Source: Chloroflexota bacterium (GTDB lineage: Bacteria > Chloroflexota > Anaerolineae > UBA1429). From it: a DNA stretch of 33,812 bases. The position numbers and the translations under genes were made by a program. The stretch lies in assembly GCA_012729455.1 (NCBI GenBank), contig JAAYDC010000023.1:1-33812 (forward strand), read 5' to 3'. Each line of letters begins with the position of its first letter. Position 1 is the stretch's first letter. This document shows, one piece after another, positions 6,658 to 16,063 of the stretch. The notes under the pieces were generated by a model. It saw only the letters and a list, made by a program, of their open reading frames with translations. It had not been told where the DNA came from and searched no databases.

Positions 6658-7656
6658 TCAGAGGTCGTTTGCTGCAGATGAAGACATATCGACAACTACG
6701 TCGTCGCCGATATTGAGCGAGGCTGTCATGCCGAGGGCCTGAGCATTTTGCCCCACCAGGGCGTTGGCCACAATCATATTCCGGATCGAGGCACCTTCCT
6801 CGACAATGGCGTCGCGTATGACCGTGTTGCTGATGTGTGCATTTGCGCCCACCGTCACATACGGGCCCACCACGCTGCGTTCGATCTGGGCGCTCGCGGC
6901 AATATATACCGGCTCGATTACCACTGATTCGCTCACCTCGCCGGCCTGGGCGTGCCCGTTCGCCAGCAGGTAGCGGTTGGTGTGCAAGAGCGCCTCGGGA
7001 GTACCGCAGTCTTCCCAGACCCCCACCTGGCACGTGCCAAAGCGCGCACCGTCCTCAATCATCACCTGCAGGGCATCCGCCAGGTAAAACTCACCCTTGG
7101 TTTGGCGGTTGTCTTTGATCAACGTCTCGATCGCCCGCACGAGATCAAGTCCCTCTCGCACATAATATAACCCTACCATCACGTTGCGGTACGTGTCATC
7201 CTCGGGCTTTTCGATCAGTTGGGTTACGCGGCCGGCCTCTTCAACCACCACGCCAAAACGGCGCGGATCGGGCACCTCTTTGACATAGAGCACGCCATCC
7301 AGCCCTGATTCCACCAGACCCGTCAGATCCGCCTCAAAGAGGGTATCGACAAAGACGATGATGCACGGGCCGCTGAGGAATTCGCGCGCCAGGTAGATGG
7401 CGTGTGCCTGGCCCTTGAGCTCAGTTTGCTCGACATAATGCGCCGGCAGATCATAGTTGGCGCTCACATAATCAGTAATCTGATCGCCCAGCCAGCCGGT
7501 GATAAAGATCACTTCGCTGGGTTTGATCGGCAGGAACTTGTCGAGCACGTGGCCCAGGACGGGTTTTCCAGCCACCTGCAGCAGGGGCTTGGGTTTTGAC
7601 CAGGTATGTGGGCGCATGCGCTTGCCTAGCCCGGCCAGCGGGATAATAACCTTCAT
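6658..7656 (-). CDS. Sugar-phosphate nucleotidyltransferase with left-handed beta-helix
   Basis: The 332-residue protein opens with the nucleotidyltransferase signature MKVIIPLAGLGKRMRPHT followed by KPKPLLQVAGKP. It has the internal GQAHAIYLA and VFVDTLFEADL metal-binding region and the EKP motif (LIEKPEDD). The C-terminal ~90 residues have hexapeptide-repeat character (VIEPVYIAASAQIERSVVG, then VTVGANAHISNTVI). The family makes NDP-sugars from sugar-1-phosphate and NTP; the substrate could be glucose-1-phosphate with dTTP or UTP. Start ATG 7656 is preferred because GGAGG lies 8 bases upstream; ATG 7662 would be only 2 bases away. It follows gatA by 22 bases. It could supply the dTDP-glucose used by the dehydratase at 10966-12000. 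Confidence 0.82.
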   Translation of the reverse strand: MKVIIPLAGLGKRMRPHTWSKPKPLLQVAGKPVLGHVLDKFLPIKPSEVIFITGWLGDQITDYVSANYDLPAHYVEQTELKGQAHAIYLAREFLSGPCIIVFVDTLFEADLTGLVESGLDGVLYVKEVPDPRRFGVVVEEAGRVTQLIEKPEDDTYRNVMVGLYYVREGLDLVRAIETLIKDNRQTKGEFYLADALQVMIEDGARFGTCQVGVWEDCGTPEALLHTNRYLLANGHAQAGEVSESVVIEPVYIAASAQIERSVVGPYVTVGANAHISNTVIRDAIVEEGASIRNMIVANALVGQNAQALGMTASLNIGDDVVVDMSSSAANDL

Positions 7657-7678
7657 TACCATGGCCTCCGATTGGTTC

Positions 7679-9133
7679 CTAGAGCACCGGCCTGGCACGG
7701 TGCCAATCTGTAACCTGCTGATACACGCGTGCCATCTTTAGGATGGCAGCTTCGTCATAGGTGTTGCCCAGGATCTGCAACCCTACCGGCAAGCCGTCGG
7801 CGCTGCCGCACGGCACCGAGATGCCGCAGTTGCCCGCAAGATTGAGCGAGAGGGTGCACAGGTCACCCAGATACATCGCCAGCGGATCGTCGATGCGCTC
7901 TCCGAGTTTGAAAGCAGTCGTCGGCGAAGTGGGGGTCAGCAGCGCAGTGCAGGTCTCAAATGCGCGGTCGTAATCCTGCTTGATCAGCGTGCGCACCTGC
8001 TGCGCTTTTTTGTAATAAGCATCGTAATAGCCCGCCGAGAGGGCATAAGTGCCCAACATGATGCGGCGCTTTACCTCGGGACCAAACCTTTCGGAACGTG
8101 TGCGGCGGAAAACCTCCCAGATGTCGTCGGCCTTTTCGGCACTCTTGCCGTAACGGATGCCGTCAAAGCGCGCCAAGTTGGCAGATGCTTCAGCTGTGCT
8201 GATCAGATAATAGGTCGGCACGGCATAACGCGTGTGCGGCAGCGAGACTTTGACGATCTCGGCACCCAACTCACTAAATGTCTCGATGGCGCAGCGCACC
8301 GCCTGCTCGACGCCGGGCTGTAAGCCAGCGGCAAAGAATTCCTTTGGCAGACCCAACGTCATGCCGCGCAGGTTCGGTTCGAGAGACTCTTCGCTGGCAG
8401 GAAGAGGCAGCTGACTGGAGGTAGCGTCGTTCGGGTCGTAACCGCCGATCACGCTCAGGAGCAGCTCACAATCTTGGGCATCCTGCGCCAGAGTGCCAAC
8501 CTGGTCGAGTGAGGAGGCATACGCCACTACACCCCAGCGTGAAACGCGCCCATAAGTGGGCTTGAGACCCGTCACCCCGCAAAAGGCCGCCGGTTGGCGC
8601 ACACTGCCGCCCGTATCCGAGCCCAGTGCGCCCAGGCATTCGCCCGCCGCCACCGCCGCGGCACTGCCGCCGCTGGATCCGCCCGGCACGCGCGTCAGAT
8701 CCCACGGGTTGTGCGTCAGCTGGTAGGCCGAAGCCTCCGTGGAGGAGCCCATGGCGAACTCGTCGGTATTGGTCTTGCCCAGGATGATCGCCCCCGCCTT
8801 CCGCAGCCGGCTGATCACGGTGGCGTCGTAAGGGGTCATAAAGCCCTCGAGGATGCGCGACCCGCAGGTGGTGGGCATGTCCTGGGTGCAGATCAGGTCC
8901 TTGATCGCCAGCGGGATCCCCAAGAGCGCCCCGTCCTGGCCATCCGCGCGAGCCTGGTCAGCCCTGGCGGCGACTTGCAGCGCCGCTTGAGGCGCCAGGT
9001 GCAGATAAGCACCCGTGGCGCTTTCGACATGCTCGATGCGCTCGAGAACCGCCTGGGTCAGCTCGACGGCGCTAAAGCTGCCGGCGCGCAACCCGGCCAG
9101 AGCCTCATGGATAGTCAGTTCGTATAGCTGCAC
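7679..9133 (-). CDS. gatA: Asp-tRNA(Asn)/Glu-tRNA(Gln) amidotransferase subunit A
   Basis: GatA is the glutaminase of the GatCAB complex, which converts mischarged Glu-tRNA(Gln) or Asp-tRNA(Asn) to the amide form. At 484 residues it is full length. The amidase catalytic triad is visible: Lys78 in GIPLAIKDL, the cis-Ser Ser153 in [12 protein letters not shown], and the nucleophile Ser177 in [14 protein letters not shown]. The start is GTG at 9133 with AAGGA about 8 bases upstream, and it follows gatC by 21 bases. gatB is not in this window, so the tRNA-binding kinase subunit must be encoded elsewhere. Confidence 0.96.
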   Translation of the reverse strand: MQLYELTIHEALAGLRAGSFSAVELTQAVLERIEHVESATGAYLHLAPQAALQVAARADQARADGQDGALLGIPLAIKDLICTQDMPTTCGSRILEGFMTPYDATVISRLRKAGAIILGKTNTDEFAMGSSTEASAYQLTHNPWDLTRVPGGSSGGSAAAVAAGECLGALGSDTGGSVRQPAAFCGVTGLKPTYGRVSRWGVVAYASSLDQVGTLAQDAQDCELLLSVIGGYDPNDATSSQLPLPASEESLEPNLRGMTLGLPKEFFAAGLQPGVEQAVRCAIETFSELGAEIVKVSLPHTRYAVPTYYLISTAEASANLARFDGIRYGKSAEKADDIWEVFRRTRSERFGPEVKRRIMLGTYALSAGYYDAYYKKAQQVRTLIKQDYDRAFETCTALLTPTSPTTAFKLGERIDDPLAMYLGDLCTLSLNLAGNCGISVPCGSADGLPVGLQILGNTYDEAAILKMARVYQQVTDWHRARPVL

Positions 9134-9154
9134 AGTTGGGTCCTTGTCGGGGGT

Positions 9155-9445
9155 TCACGATTCGAGGATCGCCTTGACGGCGACATGCTCGCCGTGGGCG
9201 TGCGGCGCCTGATCCATCACTACCTCGGCGGGCAGCGATTCGCCAGCAACATCCTCGCGCAGCACATTGCGCTGCTCGATCACCATAGCCGTCGGCAAAA
9301 TCTCCGAAGTATCGAGCTCGTCCAGCAGAGTAAAATACTCCAAAATAGCCGAGAGCTGCTCGCTAAAGAGGGTGGTTTCCCCGTCGCTCAGGGTGAGCTT
9401 GGCCAGCTCGGCAATGTGCAGGATCTGTTCGCGTGCCAGTTGCAT
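9155..9445 (-). CDS. gatC: Asp-tRNA(Asn)/Glu-tRNA(Gln) amidotransferase subunit C
   Basis: GatC is the small protein that wraps and stabilises the GatA-GatB interface. The 96-residue product has the family pattern: N-terminal helix with ILHIAELAKLTLSDGE, then LSAILEYFTLLDELDTSEI and the conserved C-terminal LREDV element. The ATG at 9445 follows GAGGTAA. It is the first gene of a leftward operon with gatA, a nucleotidyltransferase and a lipoprotein, driven by the promoter at 9466-9494. Confidence 0.94.
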   Translation of the reverse strand: MQLAREQILHIAELAKLTLSDGETTLFSEQLSAILEYFTLLDELDTSEILPTAMVIEQRNVLREDVAGESLPAEVVMDQAPHAHGEHVAVKAILES

Positions 9446-9465
9446 GGGTTACCTCACTCGGGCTG

Positions 9466-9494
9466 ATTATATCATTGCAGCCTGCGGTTGCCAA
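9466..9494 (-). promoter_or_regulatory. Sigma70-type promoter for the gatCA operon
   Basis: On the minus strand TTGGCA (9494-9489) and TATAAT (9471-9466) are separated by 17 bases. The predicted start is about 9459, giving a leader of about 14 bases before gatC. Confidence 0.72.
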
Positions 9495-9499
9495 GAACT

Positions 9500-9528
9500 T
9501 TGGTGCCGGCGCGTTTGGCGGCTATAAT
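9500..9528 (+). promoter_or_regulatory. Sigma70-type promoter for the radical SAM gene
   Basis: TTGGTG (9500-9505) and TATAAT (9523-9528) are separated by 17 bases. It is back to back with the gatC promoter: the two -35 boxes are only 5 bases apart. The predicted start is near 9535. Confidence 0.68.
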
Positions 9529-9568
9529 GGCGCTAACAAAATGGCGTTTCGCCCTAACGGAGCACAGC

Positions 9569-10969
9569 ATGAAGGTCTGCTTGATCTATCCTGGCATTGT
9601 CGGCAAGGGGTTCGACAGCATCGGGCAGGGTATGGATTCTGGTTGGATCAGCCACGGGTTGGCGATCCTCTCGGCGTGTGCTAAAAAAGCCGGTCATAAC
9701 GTCAGCCTGATCGACCTGCGAGCCATGAAGGGCTGGGAGCACTTTGAGCGAGAGCTGGCCGCGCGCGCCCCGGACGCGGTGGCTGTCACAATCATGTCGG
9801 CCGATTATAACCCGGCGATGCGCTGCCTGGAGCTGGCCAAGCAGGTTAATCCGCAGGTCGTCACCATGGTGGGCGGCGCACACGCCACTATCATGCCGCA
9901 TGAGCTGGCCGATAACCCCATTATTGACCACATTATTATCGGCGAGGGCGAAAACGTCTTCCCCGAGGCGCTCGACAAACTCGCGCGCGGCGAGGCGGTG
10001 GAGCAGATTATCACCGGCGACCATCCCGACCTGGACGCGATCCCCTACGCCGACCACAATCTGTTCATCGACGAGTGGCGTGCCCAGGGCTATGCCGTGA
10101 CCTCGCCGGAGGCACCCTTTGTGCAGGAACTGCCGCCGCCCTTTGTGACGATGATTGCCGGGCGCGGCTGTATGTACAACTGCAGCTACTGCCAGCCGGC
10201 TGAACGCCACATCTTTGGTCGCAAGGTACGCCGCCGCAGCGTAGCGAACGTGATCGGCGAGCTCGAAATGCTGCGCGATCAGTTCAACTTTGCCAGCATG
10301 ATGTTCCATGACGACTGTCTGACCGAAGACCGCGAGTGGGTGATCGAGTTCTGCCAAGCTTACCGCGCGGCCGGCTTTACGCAGCCCTTTTTCTGCCAAA
10401 GCCGTGCCGATATCATCGTCAAAAACGATGATATGGTGGCGTTGATGGCCAAGGTGGGCTTGCGCGGCTATTTCATTGGCTTTGAATCGGGCTCCGACCG
10501 CGTGCTGCGTTTTATCCGCAAGGGCACCAAGCGCGCCCAGAACCTGGCGGCAGCGCGCATCTGTAAGAAATATGGCATCGCCATTTGGGCTAACTATATG
10601 CTGGGGCTGCCTACCGAGACCAAGGAAGAGGTGCTGGAGACGATCTCGATGCTCAAAGAGATCGACCCGGATTATTACAGCCCGGCCTTTTACACACCGC
10701 ACCCCGGTTCTGACCTGTATGACTATTGCATGGAAAACGACCTGTCACTGATCACCGACCACGACAGTTTTCGGCGCAACCCCGACGAAGCCAAGATCAA
10801 GGGCGTCGACTATGAGTGGCTCAACTGGGCGCTGGGCGAATCGCAGGTGCGCACGCCCACCAACCGCCTGAAGCGCGCCACGCGCAGAATCTGGCGGCGC
10901 TACGCCCAACCCAAGAAAATCATCCGCAAGCTGCGGCGCATGATCCTGCCTGAAAGGAATCCGGCATGA
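9569..10969 (+). CDS. B12-binding-domain radical SAM protein
   Basis: The 466-residue product has an N-terminal cobalamin-binding-like Rossmann domain (about 1-150, with VGGAHATIMPHE and IIIGEGE) but lacks the DxHxxG cobalamin-ligand motif. It has a radical SAM core with CMYNCSYC (Cys201, Cys205, Cys208), the CxxxCxxC ligands for the 4Fe-4S cluster. Downstream are FIGFESGSDRVL and the GLPTETKEE motif typical of the family. The C-terminus is very basic. Start ATG 9569 is preferred over an upstream in-frame ATG at 9488 because GGAG (9559-9562) fits and the promoter overlaps the longer version. It overlaps the next gene by ATGA, so translation is probably coupled. The neighbouring dTDP-glucose dehydratase suggests a role in modified-sugar or cell-surface metabolism. 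The reaction is unknown. Confidence 0.88.
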   Translation: MKVCLIYPGIVGKGFDSIGQGMDSGWISHGLAILSACAKKAGHNVSLIDLRAMKGWEHFERELAARAPDAVAVTIMSADYNPAMRCLELAKQVNPQVVTMVGGAHATIMPHELADNPIIDHIIIGEGENVFPEALDKLARGEAVEQIITGDHPDLDAIPYADHNLFIDEWRAQGYAVTSPEAPFVQELPPPFVTMIAGRGCMYNCSYCQPAERHIFGRKVRRRSVANVIGELEMLRDQFNFASMMFHDDCLTEDREWVIEFCQAYRAAGFTQPFFCQSRADIIVKNDDMVALMAKVGLRGYFIGFESGSDRVLRFIRKGTKRAQNLAAARICKKYGIAIWANYMLGLPTETKEEVLETISMLKEIDPDYYSPAFYTPHPGSDLYDYCMENDLSLITDHDSFRRNPDEAKIKGVDYEWLNWALGESQVRTPTNRLKRATRRIWRRYAQPKKIIRKLRRMILPERNPA

Positions 10970-12000
10970 AAAACTATCTCGTCACTGGCGGTGCCGGTTT
11001 TATCGGCTCGAACTTTGTCACCTGGCTGCTTGAGCACCACGACGACTGCCGCGTGGTGGTCTATGACAAGCTCACCTATGCCGGCAACCTCAACAACCTG
11101 CTCTCCCATCGTGATGACCCGCGCTATGCCTTTGTGCAGGGCGATATCTGCGATGCAAAGCGTGTGCGCGACACTCTAAAGACGCACGCTATCGACACGA
11201 TCGTCAACTTTGCGGCTGAGACGCATGTTGACCGATCGCTTACGGATGCCGGCAGCTTTATCAATACTGACGTCTTTGGCACCTATGTGCTGCTCGAGGC
11301 TGCCAAAGAGCTGGGGCTTGAGCGCTACCACCAGGTCTCGACCGACGAGGTCTATGGCGAGGTGCTGGAAGGCGCTGCCGACGAGCAGTATCCGATCCAC
11401 ACGCGCAGCCCCTATTCAGCCAGCAAGGCCGGCGGTGATCTGATGGTGCTGGCCTACCACACCAGCTTTGGACTGCCCGTCACGATCACACGCGGATCCA
11501 ACAGCATCGGCCCCTATCAATACCCCGAAAAGGTCGTGCCGCTCTTTGTAACCAACGCCATCGACGACAAGCCTCTGCCGATCTATGGAGATGGCCTGCA
11601 GGCGCGCGATTATCAGTATGTTGTTGATCATTGCGAGGGAATCAACACGGTGCTGCAAAAGGGGCAGATCGGCGAGATCTATAACCTCGGCACCGGAACC
11701 GAGACGCGCAACATCGACATGGCCAATCTGCTACTTGAGCTGGTAGGCAAACCCAAGTCGCTGCTGCAATACATCACCGACCGCCCCGGGCACGACCGGC
11801 GTTATGCCTTAGATGTGAGCAAGATCCGCGCGTTGGGATGGCAATCGCGCCACAGCTTTAGCCAGGCGCTCGAAAAGACGGTGCGCTGGTACTGCGATAA
11901 CGAATGGTGGTGGCGCGAGATTAAAAACGGGACGCGTTACCAGGCTTATTACCAGACGCACTACAGCGGCCGCGAGGTGGCTCCCCCTCCGGAGAACTGA
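10966..12000 (+). CDS. rfbB: dTDP-glucose 4,6-dehydratase
   Basis: An extended short-chain dehydrogenase of 344 residues. The NAD-binding motif TGGAGFIGSN is at 7-16, the catalytic loop VSTDEVYGE at 124-132 (Thr126/Asp127/Glu128), and the YxxxK pair Tyr150/Lys154 in SPYSASKAGGD. FAAETHVDRSL and YGDGLQARDY are further family motifs. It converts dTDP-glucose to dTDP-4-keto-6-deoxyglucose, the branch point for rhamnose and other deoxysugars. The usual SNNYGPYQ substrate-loop motif reads SNSIGPYQYPEK, so substrate or subfamily may differ. No rfbA, rfbC or rfbD lies beside it. It is translationally coupled to the radical SAM gene. Its last 80 bases overlap the convergent MFS gene. Confidence 0.9.
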   Translation: MKNYLVTGGAGFIGSNFVTWLLEHHDDCRVVVYDKLTYAGNLNNLLSHRDDPRYAFVQGDICDAKRVRDTLKTHAIDTIVNFAAETHVDRSLTDAGSFINTDVFGTYVLLEAAKELGLERYHQVSTDEVYGEVLEGAADEQYPIHTRSPYSASKAGGDLMVLAYHTSFGLPVTITRGSNSIGPYQYPEKVVPLFVTNAIDDKPLPIYGDGLQARDYQYVVDHCEGINTVLQKGQIGEIYNLGTGTETRNIDMANLLLELVGKPKSLLQYITDRPGHDRRYALDVSKIRALGWQSRHSFSQALEKTVRWYCDNEWWWREIKNGTRYQAYYQTHYSGREVAPPPEN

Positions 12001-13144
12001 TCGCCGGTTCGCGCAGCGCACCGCTGAAATAGGCTCCCGCCAGGATCAGCGCACATGGCACCGCCAGCAGGATGCCAATGTCCAGCCTTCCGCGATGAGC
12101 CAGACTGCCGATTGCCAACGGCAGCAGCCACTTGCCCATACCGCTGGAAGCGCTCACCAGCGACGAGACGGCCCCTTCCAGGCCCACAGCACGGTGGCTG
12201 GCATCCGCAAAGACCGTCAGCAAAATCGGTGATAAACCGATGCCGGCCAGGGCGACAGCCACCCACGGCCAAATCATCCCCGGCAGCACCACCAGGAGCC
12301 CAAAGCCCAGGACTGCCACCAGCGCGCCGGCCACGATCAACCGGCTGGCCCCGATACGTTGAACCATTCGTGCGCTTGCCAGGCGCCCAATAAGCAGCAT
12401 GGCTCCAAAGAGCGCAATCGGCAGTGCGGCTAGCTCGGTGGTTGCCCCGCGCACCTTGACCAGATAGAGCGCCGTCCACGAGAGCATGATCACCTCGAGC
12501 CCGCCATACATAGCCGAAGCCACCACCCCGCGCCAGAACCATCCCGCCCTGAGTACCTGCCATAGCGAGATAGGTTGGCGCTCTTGCTTTGGAGGAGCGG
12601 GCACGCGTAGCGCCGCAACCAACACCACGCCGGCGAGCACCGCTACCAGGCCAAAGATCCAGCGCCACAGAAGGCCGCGTGCCATCAGAAACGCTATCAC
12701 CAGCGGCCCCCCGATGACGCCCGCCCCGAAAAAGGCGTGTACGCGGTTGAGGATTGCGGCGGATTTATCTCCCAGCAGGCGCACGAACAGGGGGTTGATC
12801 GAGCCATCAAAAAAGCCCGGCACCATCCCGAGAGCGATAGCAGCTGCCAGCGCCACACCAAAGGTGGGCGCCAATGCCAGACCCGTAAAGGCCAGAACGC
12901 CCATCAGACCGCCCAGGCGCCAAAAGTGCAGGTAACCGAGGCGATCCCCCAGAAAACCCGCCAGCAAAACACCGACCAGGTAGCCAAAACCGGGCGCACC
13001 CGTCAGCAGACCGGTCTGCATCTCGCCGAGGGCAAAAGCTTCGACGATGTGCGGCAGCATGGAGCCGATCAGGATCAGGCTTACGCCCGTCAGACCGGTG
13101 GAAAGCGAAGCGGCAGCAACCGGAGAGCGTTGTGTTTCAGACAA
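11921..13144 (-). CDS. MFS transporter
   Basis: About 407 residues forming roughly 12 hydrophobic helices in two halves. The N-half begins AAASLSTGLTGVSLILIGSM and carries the loop GFLGDRLGYLHFWRLGG, the MFS A-motif between helices 2 and 3. The start is uncertain. TTG at 13144 overlaps the galK stop with GGAAGG 7-9 bases upstream; GTG 13156 is possible. The ATG at 13282 would add ~46 residues lying over galK and is unlikely. Downstream of galactokinase and a HAD phosphatase, it may carry a sugar, but MFS substrate cannot be read from sequence. The C-terminal tail (about 25 polar residues) overlaps the dehydratase gene. Confidence 0.82.
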   Translation of the reverse strand: MSETQRSPVAAASLSTGLTGVSLILIGSMLPHIVEAFALGEMQTGLLTGAPGFGYLVGVLLAGFLGDRLGYLHFWRLGGLMGVLAFTGLALAPTFGVALAAAIALGMVPGFFDGSINPLFVRLLGDKSAAILNRVHAFFGAGVIGGPLVIAFLMARGLLWRWIFGLVAVLAGVVLVAALRVPAPPKQERQPISLWQVLRAGWFWRGVVASAMYGGLEVIMLSWTALYLVKVRGATTELAALPIALFGAMLLIGRLASARMVQRIGASRLIVAGALVAVLGFGLLVVLPGMIWPWVAVALAGIGLSPILLTVFADASHRAVGLEGAVSSLVSASSGMGKWLLPLAIGSLAHRGRLDIGILLAVPCALILAGAYFSGALREPAISSPEGEPPRGRCSASGNKPGNASRF

Positions 13145-14303
13145 CCTGATGCGCACCTTCCACAGCTGTGCAGATGTAAATATCGGGCTGTAAGCCGGTT
13201 GCCAACTGATACGCCGAACTGACCTGGCTGAGGAACGCCTCAGCGTGCTCATCTTCCACAAGGTTGACGGTGCAGCCGCCAAAACCGGCGCCCGTCATGC
13301 GCGCACCCAACACCCCCGGCTGGCGCCAGGCGATCTCGGTCATGATGTCGAGTTCGGTGCAAGACACTTCATAGTCATCACGCAGAGAGGCGTGCGATTC
13401 GTTCAGCAGCCTGCCCAGGGTCGTCAGATCGCCGACGCGCATGGCGGCTACGGCGTCCAGCACACGCTGGTTTTCGGTAATGACGTGCCGGCAGCGCTTG
13501 CGCACGGTTGTATCGAGCTTTAACTCGTACTCGGTGAATTGCTCGGGCGAGATATCGCGCAGTGCCTTAACCCCCATAGCCGCGGCGCCCGCCTCGCACT
13601 CAGCACGGCGGGTGTTATAAGCCGAATCGACCAAGCCTCGACGCTTTTTGGTATCACAGATGACCACCTTGACGCCTTGCGGGAGCGGTACAGCCTGGTA
13701 GCTCAGGTCGCGGCAATCGATCAGCAGGGCGTGCTGAGCTTGCCCCAGCGAGATAATGTACTGATCCATGATGCCGCAGCGCATGCCGACGAACTCGTTC
13801 TCAGCCTTTTGGCACAGGAGCGCTCGCGTCACGCCGTCCAGGTCGATATCCGCCAGTTTCTGCAAGGTCTGGCAGGTGGCCAGCTCGATGGCCGCCGACG
13901 ACGACAACCCCGAGCCAATCGGCACGTCGCTGGTAAAGACGGCGTTGAACCCCGGCACCTCGTATCCAGCCTCCTGCAGCGCCCAGATCACGGCGCGCTG
14001 ATAGTTGCTCCACTTGCTGACGGTTGAGCGTCGCTGGTTCGCCACGTGAAACTCGACGGCATCGTCGAAATCGAGCGCGCGCAGACCTACTTGGCCATCG
14101 TCGCGCCGCCCGGCCGCCATGACCACCTGACGATCGATAGCCGCCGGCAGGACAAAGCCGTCGTTATAATCGGTGTGCTCGCCGATCAGGTTGACCCTGC
14201 CGGGTGCGGTCACGATCAGCTCGGGCGTCTTACCATAAGCCTGGATATAAGCCCGACGTGTGCGCTCGACCATTTCGGCACAGGCACTGTTTTCAGACGA
14301 CAT
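13137..14303 (-). CDS. galK: Galactokinase
   Basis: A GHMP kinase of 388 residues. The galactokinase signature GRVNLIGEHTDYNDGFVLP lies at about 35-53, the ATP-binding loop PIGSGLSSSAAIELA in the middle, the catalytic aspartate in CGIMDQYI, and the C-terminal motif GARMTGAGFGGCTVNL. It phosphorylates galactose at C1, the first Leloir step. galT and galE are not adjacent. ATG 14303 is chosen because the GGAGGG at 14307-14312 then sits at workable distance; ATG 14306 or 14315 remain possible. The 5' end overlaps the HAD gene (coupled translation), whose product might act on a sugar phosphate in the same pathway. Confidence 0.92.
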   Translation of the reverse strand: MSSENSACAEMVERTRRAYIQAYGKTPELIVTAPGRVNLIGEHTDYNDGFVLPAAIDRQVVMAAGRRDDGQVGLRALDFDDAVEFHVANQRRSTVSKWSNYQRAVIWALQEAGYEVPGFNAVFTSDVPIGSGLSSSAAIELATCQTLQKLADIDLDGVTRALLCQKAENEFVGMRCGIMDQYIISLGQAQHALLIDCRDLSYQAVPLPQGVKVVICDTKKRRGLVDSAYNTRRAECEAGAAAMGVKALRDISPEQFTEYELKLDTTVRKRCRHVITENQRVLDAVAAMRVGDLTTLGRLLNESHASLRDDYEVSCTELDIMTEIAWRQPGVLGARMTGAGFGGCTVNLVEDEHAEAFLSQVSSAYQLATGLQPDIYICTAVEGAHQVV

Positions 14304-15015
14304 CATTCCCTCCATGTTCCAGCCAATAGATCAGATGATCCAGCGTACCGCGCCCGTTGGCTGCCACCCGATCGGTGATACGCTCCAGATCGCGCACGAC
14401 CCAATATGTGCGCATGCCCACCTCGCCAGCCGGCAGGTCGGCCTCAACACTGTCTCCGACCATGCAGCACTGGTCAACATCGAGCTGCAGACTGGCTGCC
14501 ACATGGCGAAAGTAGAGCGGGTGCGGCTTGCAGGTGCGCATCACTTCATAGGAAGTGATCAGGTCATAGTGGAACTCGTCGGCGCTCACCCCCGCCCAGC
14601 GCAGGCGCGTCAGAATAGCCTCCAGCGGGAAAAGCGGCTGGGTAGCGACTGCCAGTTTGAGACCGCGCGAAATGGCCCACTCCACCAGGCGACGTGCGGC
14701 CGGGTCGCGTTCGGTATAGATATCCAGATCCTGAAAGGTAGTCTGGTAAAACTCGTTAAGGGCTGGCATGATCACGGCCGGGTCGGCCTGGGTAAGCTCG
14801 AAAAAGTGCGCCTGAAAGACCTCGACATTGGTGCCGCCGCGCCCATCATTTTGATACATGGCCTCGGTGCTCGACATCAGTGCCGACATGAACAAGTCCG
14901 GGTCCAACAAGCTGGCCATGTGTTTGGCGATGGCTTTGAAATAGAACCGCCCAAAGGTGTCCATATCGTTGATCAACAGGGTGCCGTCCAGGTCAAGCAG
15001 TAAGCCTTGAATCAT
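14293..15015 (-). CDS. HAD-superfamily hydrolase
   Basis: A 240-residue HAD phosphatase. Motif I is DLDGTLL (Asp8 nucleophile, Asp10 acid/base), followed by a helical C1 cap (about 16-110). Motif II threonine is in LAVATQP, motif III lysine in CKPHP, and motif IV in VGDSVEADL. The family removes phosphate from small metabolites; the substrate is unknown. Placement between the SEC-C gene (15-base gap) and galK (overlap) suggests a sugar-phosphate role, but this is inference. ATG 15015 is preceded by GAGGATGGG. The antisense strand is open over much of the gene, an effect of high GC. Confidence 0.86.
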   Translation of the reverse strand: MIQGLLLDLDGTLLINDMDTFGRFYFKAIAKHMASLLDPDLFMSALMSSTEAMYQNDGRGGTNVEVFQAHFFELTQADPAVIMPALNEFYQTTFQDLDIYTERDPAARRLVEWAISRGLKLAVATQPLFPLEAILTRLRWAGVSADEFHYDLITSYEVMRTCKPHPLYFRHVAASLQLDVDQCCMVGDSVEADLPAGEVGMRTYWVVRDLERITDRVAANGRGTLDHLIYWLEHGGNDVV

Positions 15016-15030
15016 CCCATCCTCGCACTG

Positions 15031-16017
15031 TTAGTCATCACGCCCTGGGATCAGGATCGTGCTGGGGCGTTCGGGAACGGGTGCCTCCTCCGGCGGCGCG
15101 GGCGGCGCGCCTGGCAGGATAATGCCGCTGGCGGTGCGTTGCGTGCCGGCCTGCCCCTGACGTCGAGCGGCCTCGGCCTGACGGCGTGCATTGGCCAGTC
15201 TGGCGGATTCCTCGACCAGTTTGTCGCGCCCGATGGCCGGGTCGGCATAGGGGCTGCCGGGCCCAATGTTGCGGCGCAGATGGGTGCTGCGCTCCGAAAG
15301 CAGAAAGGCGCTGAACAGCATGCTGTGAGCACGCAAAAAGGTGTCCCAGCTTGCCTCGGTGCCGGCTTCGCCGCTATAGTTGCGATAAGCGTTTACCAGG
15401 TAGGCACTCAGCTCGGCCTCGTAGGCTGCCGGCAGTGCCATGGTCATGTGCGAGAGGCGCGGCTGATCATTCAGGGTATATACGCGCCCTATTAAAAGAT
15501 CACCCACCACAGCGTTACGCTGGTATACCGCATCGGTCACCGTCAGCTCGGTGCCGCGCAACACGTCGATTAGCAGCAGGTTGTCATCCGGTTCTTTGGC
15601 AGCCACGCGGTAGAGCCCCATCGTTGAGGCGCGCCAGGCATCCAGCAGCTGTTGATAGTCGGGCTCCAAGCGGCCTTCGGCCATCTCGGCATACAGGTCG
15701 ATGACGAAACGTCGGTCCGCCAGAGTGGGATAGTCATGCACGAACCACTCAAAATAACGGCGCATATTCTCGGGACCGATGGCGTTGGCCGCCGCCGGAT
15801 CATAGGCGCCGCCCCAATAGGCGTTAAAAGCCTCGACCATCTCCTGGTTAAAGCGCGGCTGGCGCGCATAGTTAAACAGATAGGTCAGCAGGGCTGCCTC
15901 GCTCTTGCCTATCGCCAGATCACGTTGTTCGGTGATGCGGTCATGGATCAGACAGCAGCTCTTGTATTTTCTGCCGCTGCCGCAGGGGCAGGGATCGTTA
16001 CGCCCGATCTGTGGCAT
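15031..16017 (-). CDS. SEC-C motif protein of unknown function
   Basis: The 328-residue product starts with a SEC-C zinc-binding motif, [18 protein letters not shown] (ligands Cys10, Cys12, Cys21, Cys22), the motif also found at the SecA C-terminus but here N-terminal and not attached to a SecA ATPase. Residues about 30-270 are a helix-rich region rich in aromatic and acidic residues with no family I recognise. The last ~50 residues are low-complexity proline/alanine-rich with a basic stretch. SEC-C motifs mediate zinc-dependent protein contacts. It is in the middle of a leftward operon, 46 bases after the flavoprotein and 15 bases before the HAD gene. Confidence 0.83.
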   Translation of the reverse strand: MPQIGRNDPCPCGSGRKYKSCCLIHDRITEQRDLAIGKSEAALLTYLFNYARQPRFNQEMVEAFNAYWGGAYDPAAANAIGPENMRRYFEWFVHDYPTLADRRFVIDLYAEMAEGRLEPDYQQLLDAWRASTMGLYRVAAKEPDDNLLLIDVLRGTELTVTDAVYQRNAVVGDLLIGRVYTLNDQPRLSHMTMALPAAYEAELSAYLVNAYRNYSGEAGTEASWDTFLRAHSMLFSAFLLSERSTHLRRNIGPGSPYADPAIGRDKLVEESARLANARRQAEAARRQGQAGTQRTASGIILPGAPPAPPEEAPVPERPSTILIPGRDD

Positions 16018-16063
16018 GCATACTCCCTCTGATGAATCGAGCCATTATGGTAGCATGCTGCGT

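Noticed and set aside
15031-16017. SEC-C protein as a SecA fragment
   Set aside because: The motif is N-terminal and no Walker motifs or SecA domains follow.
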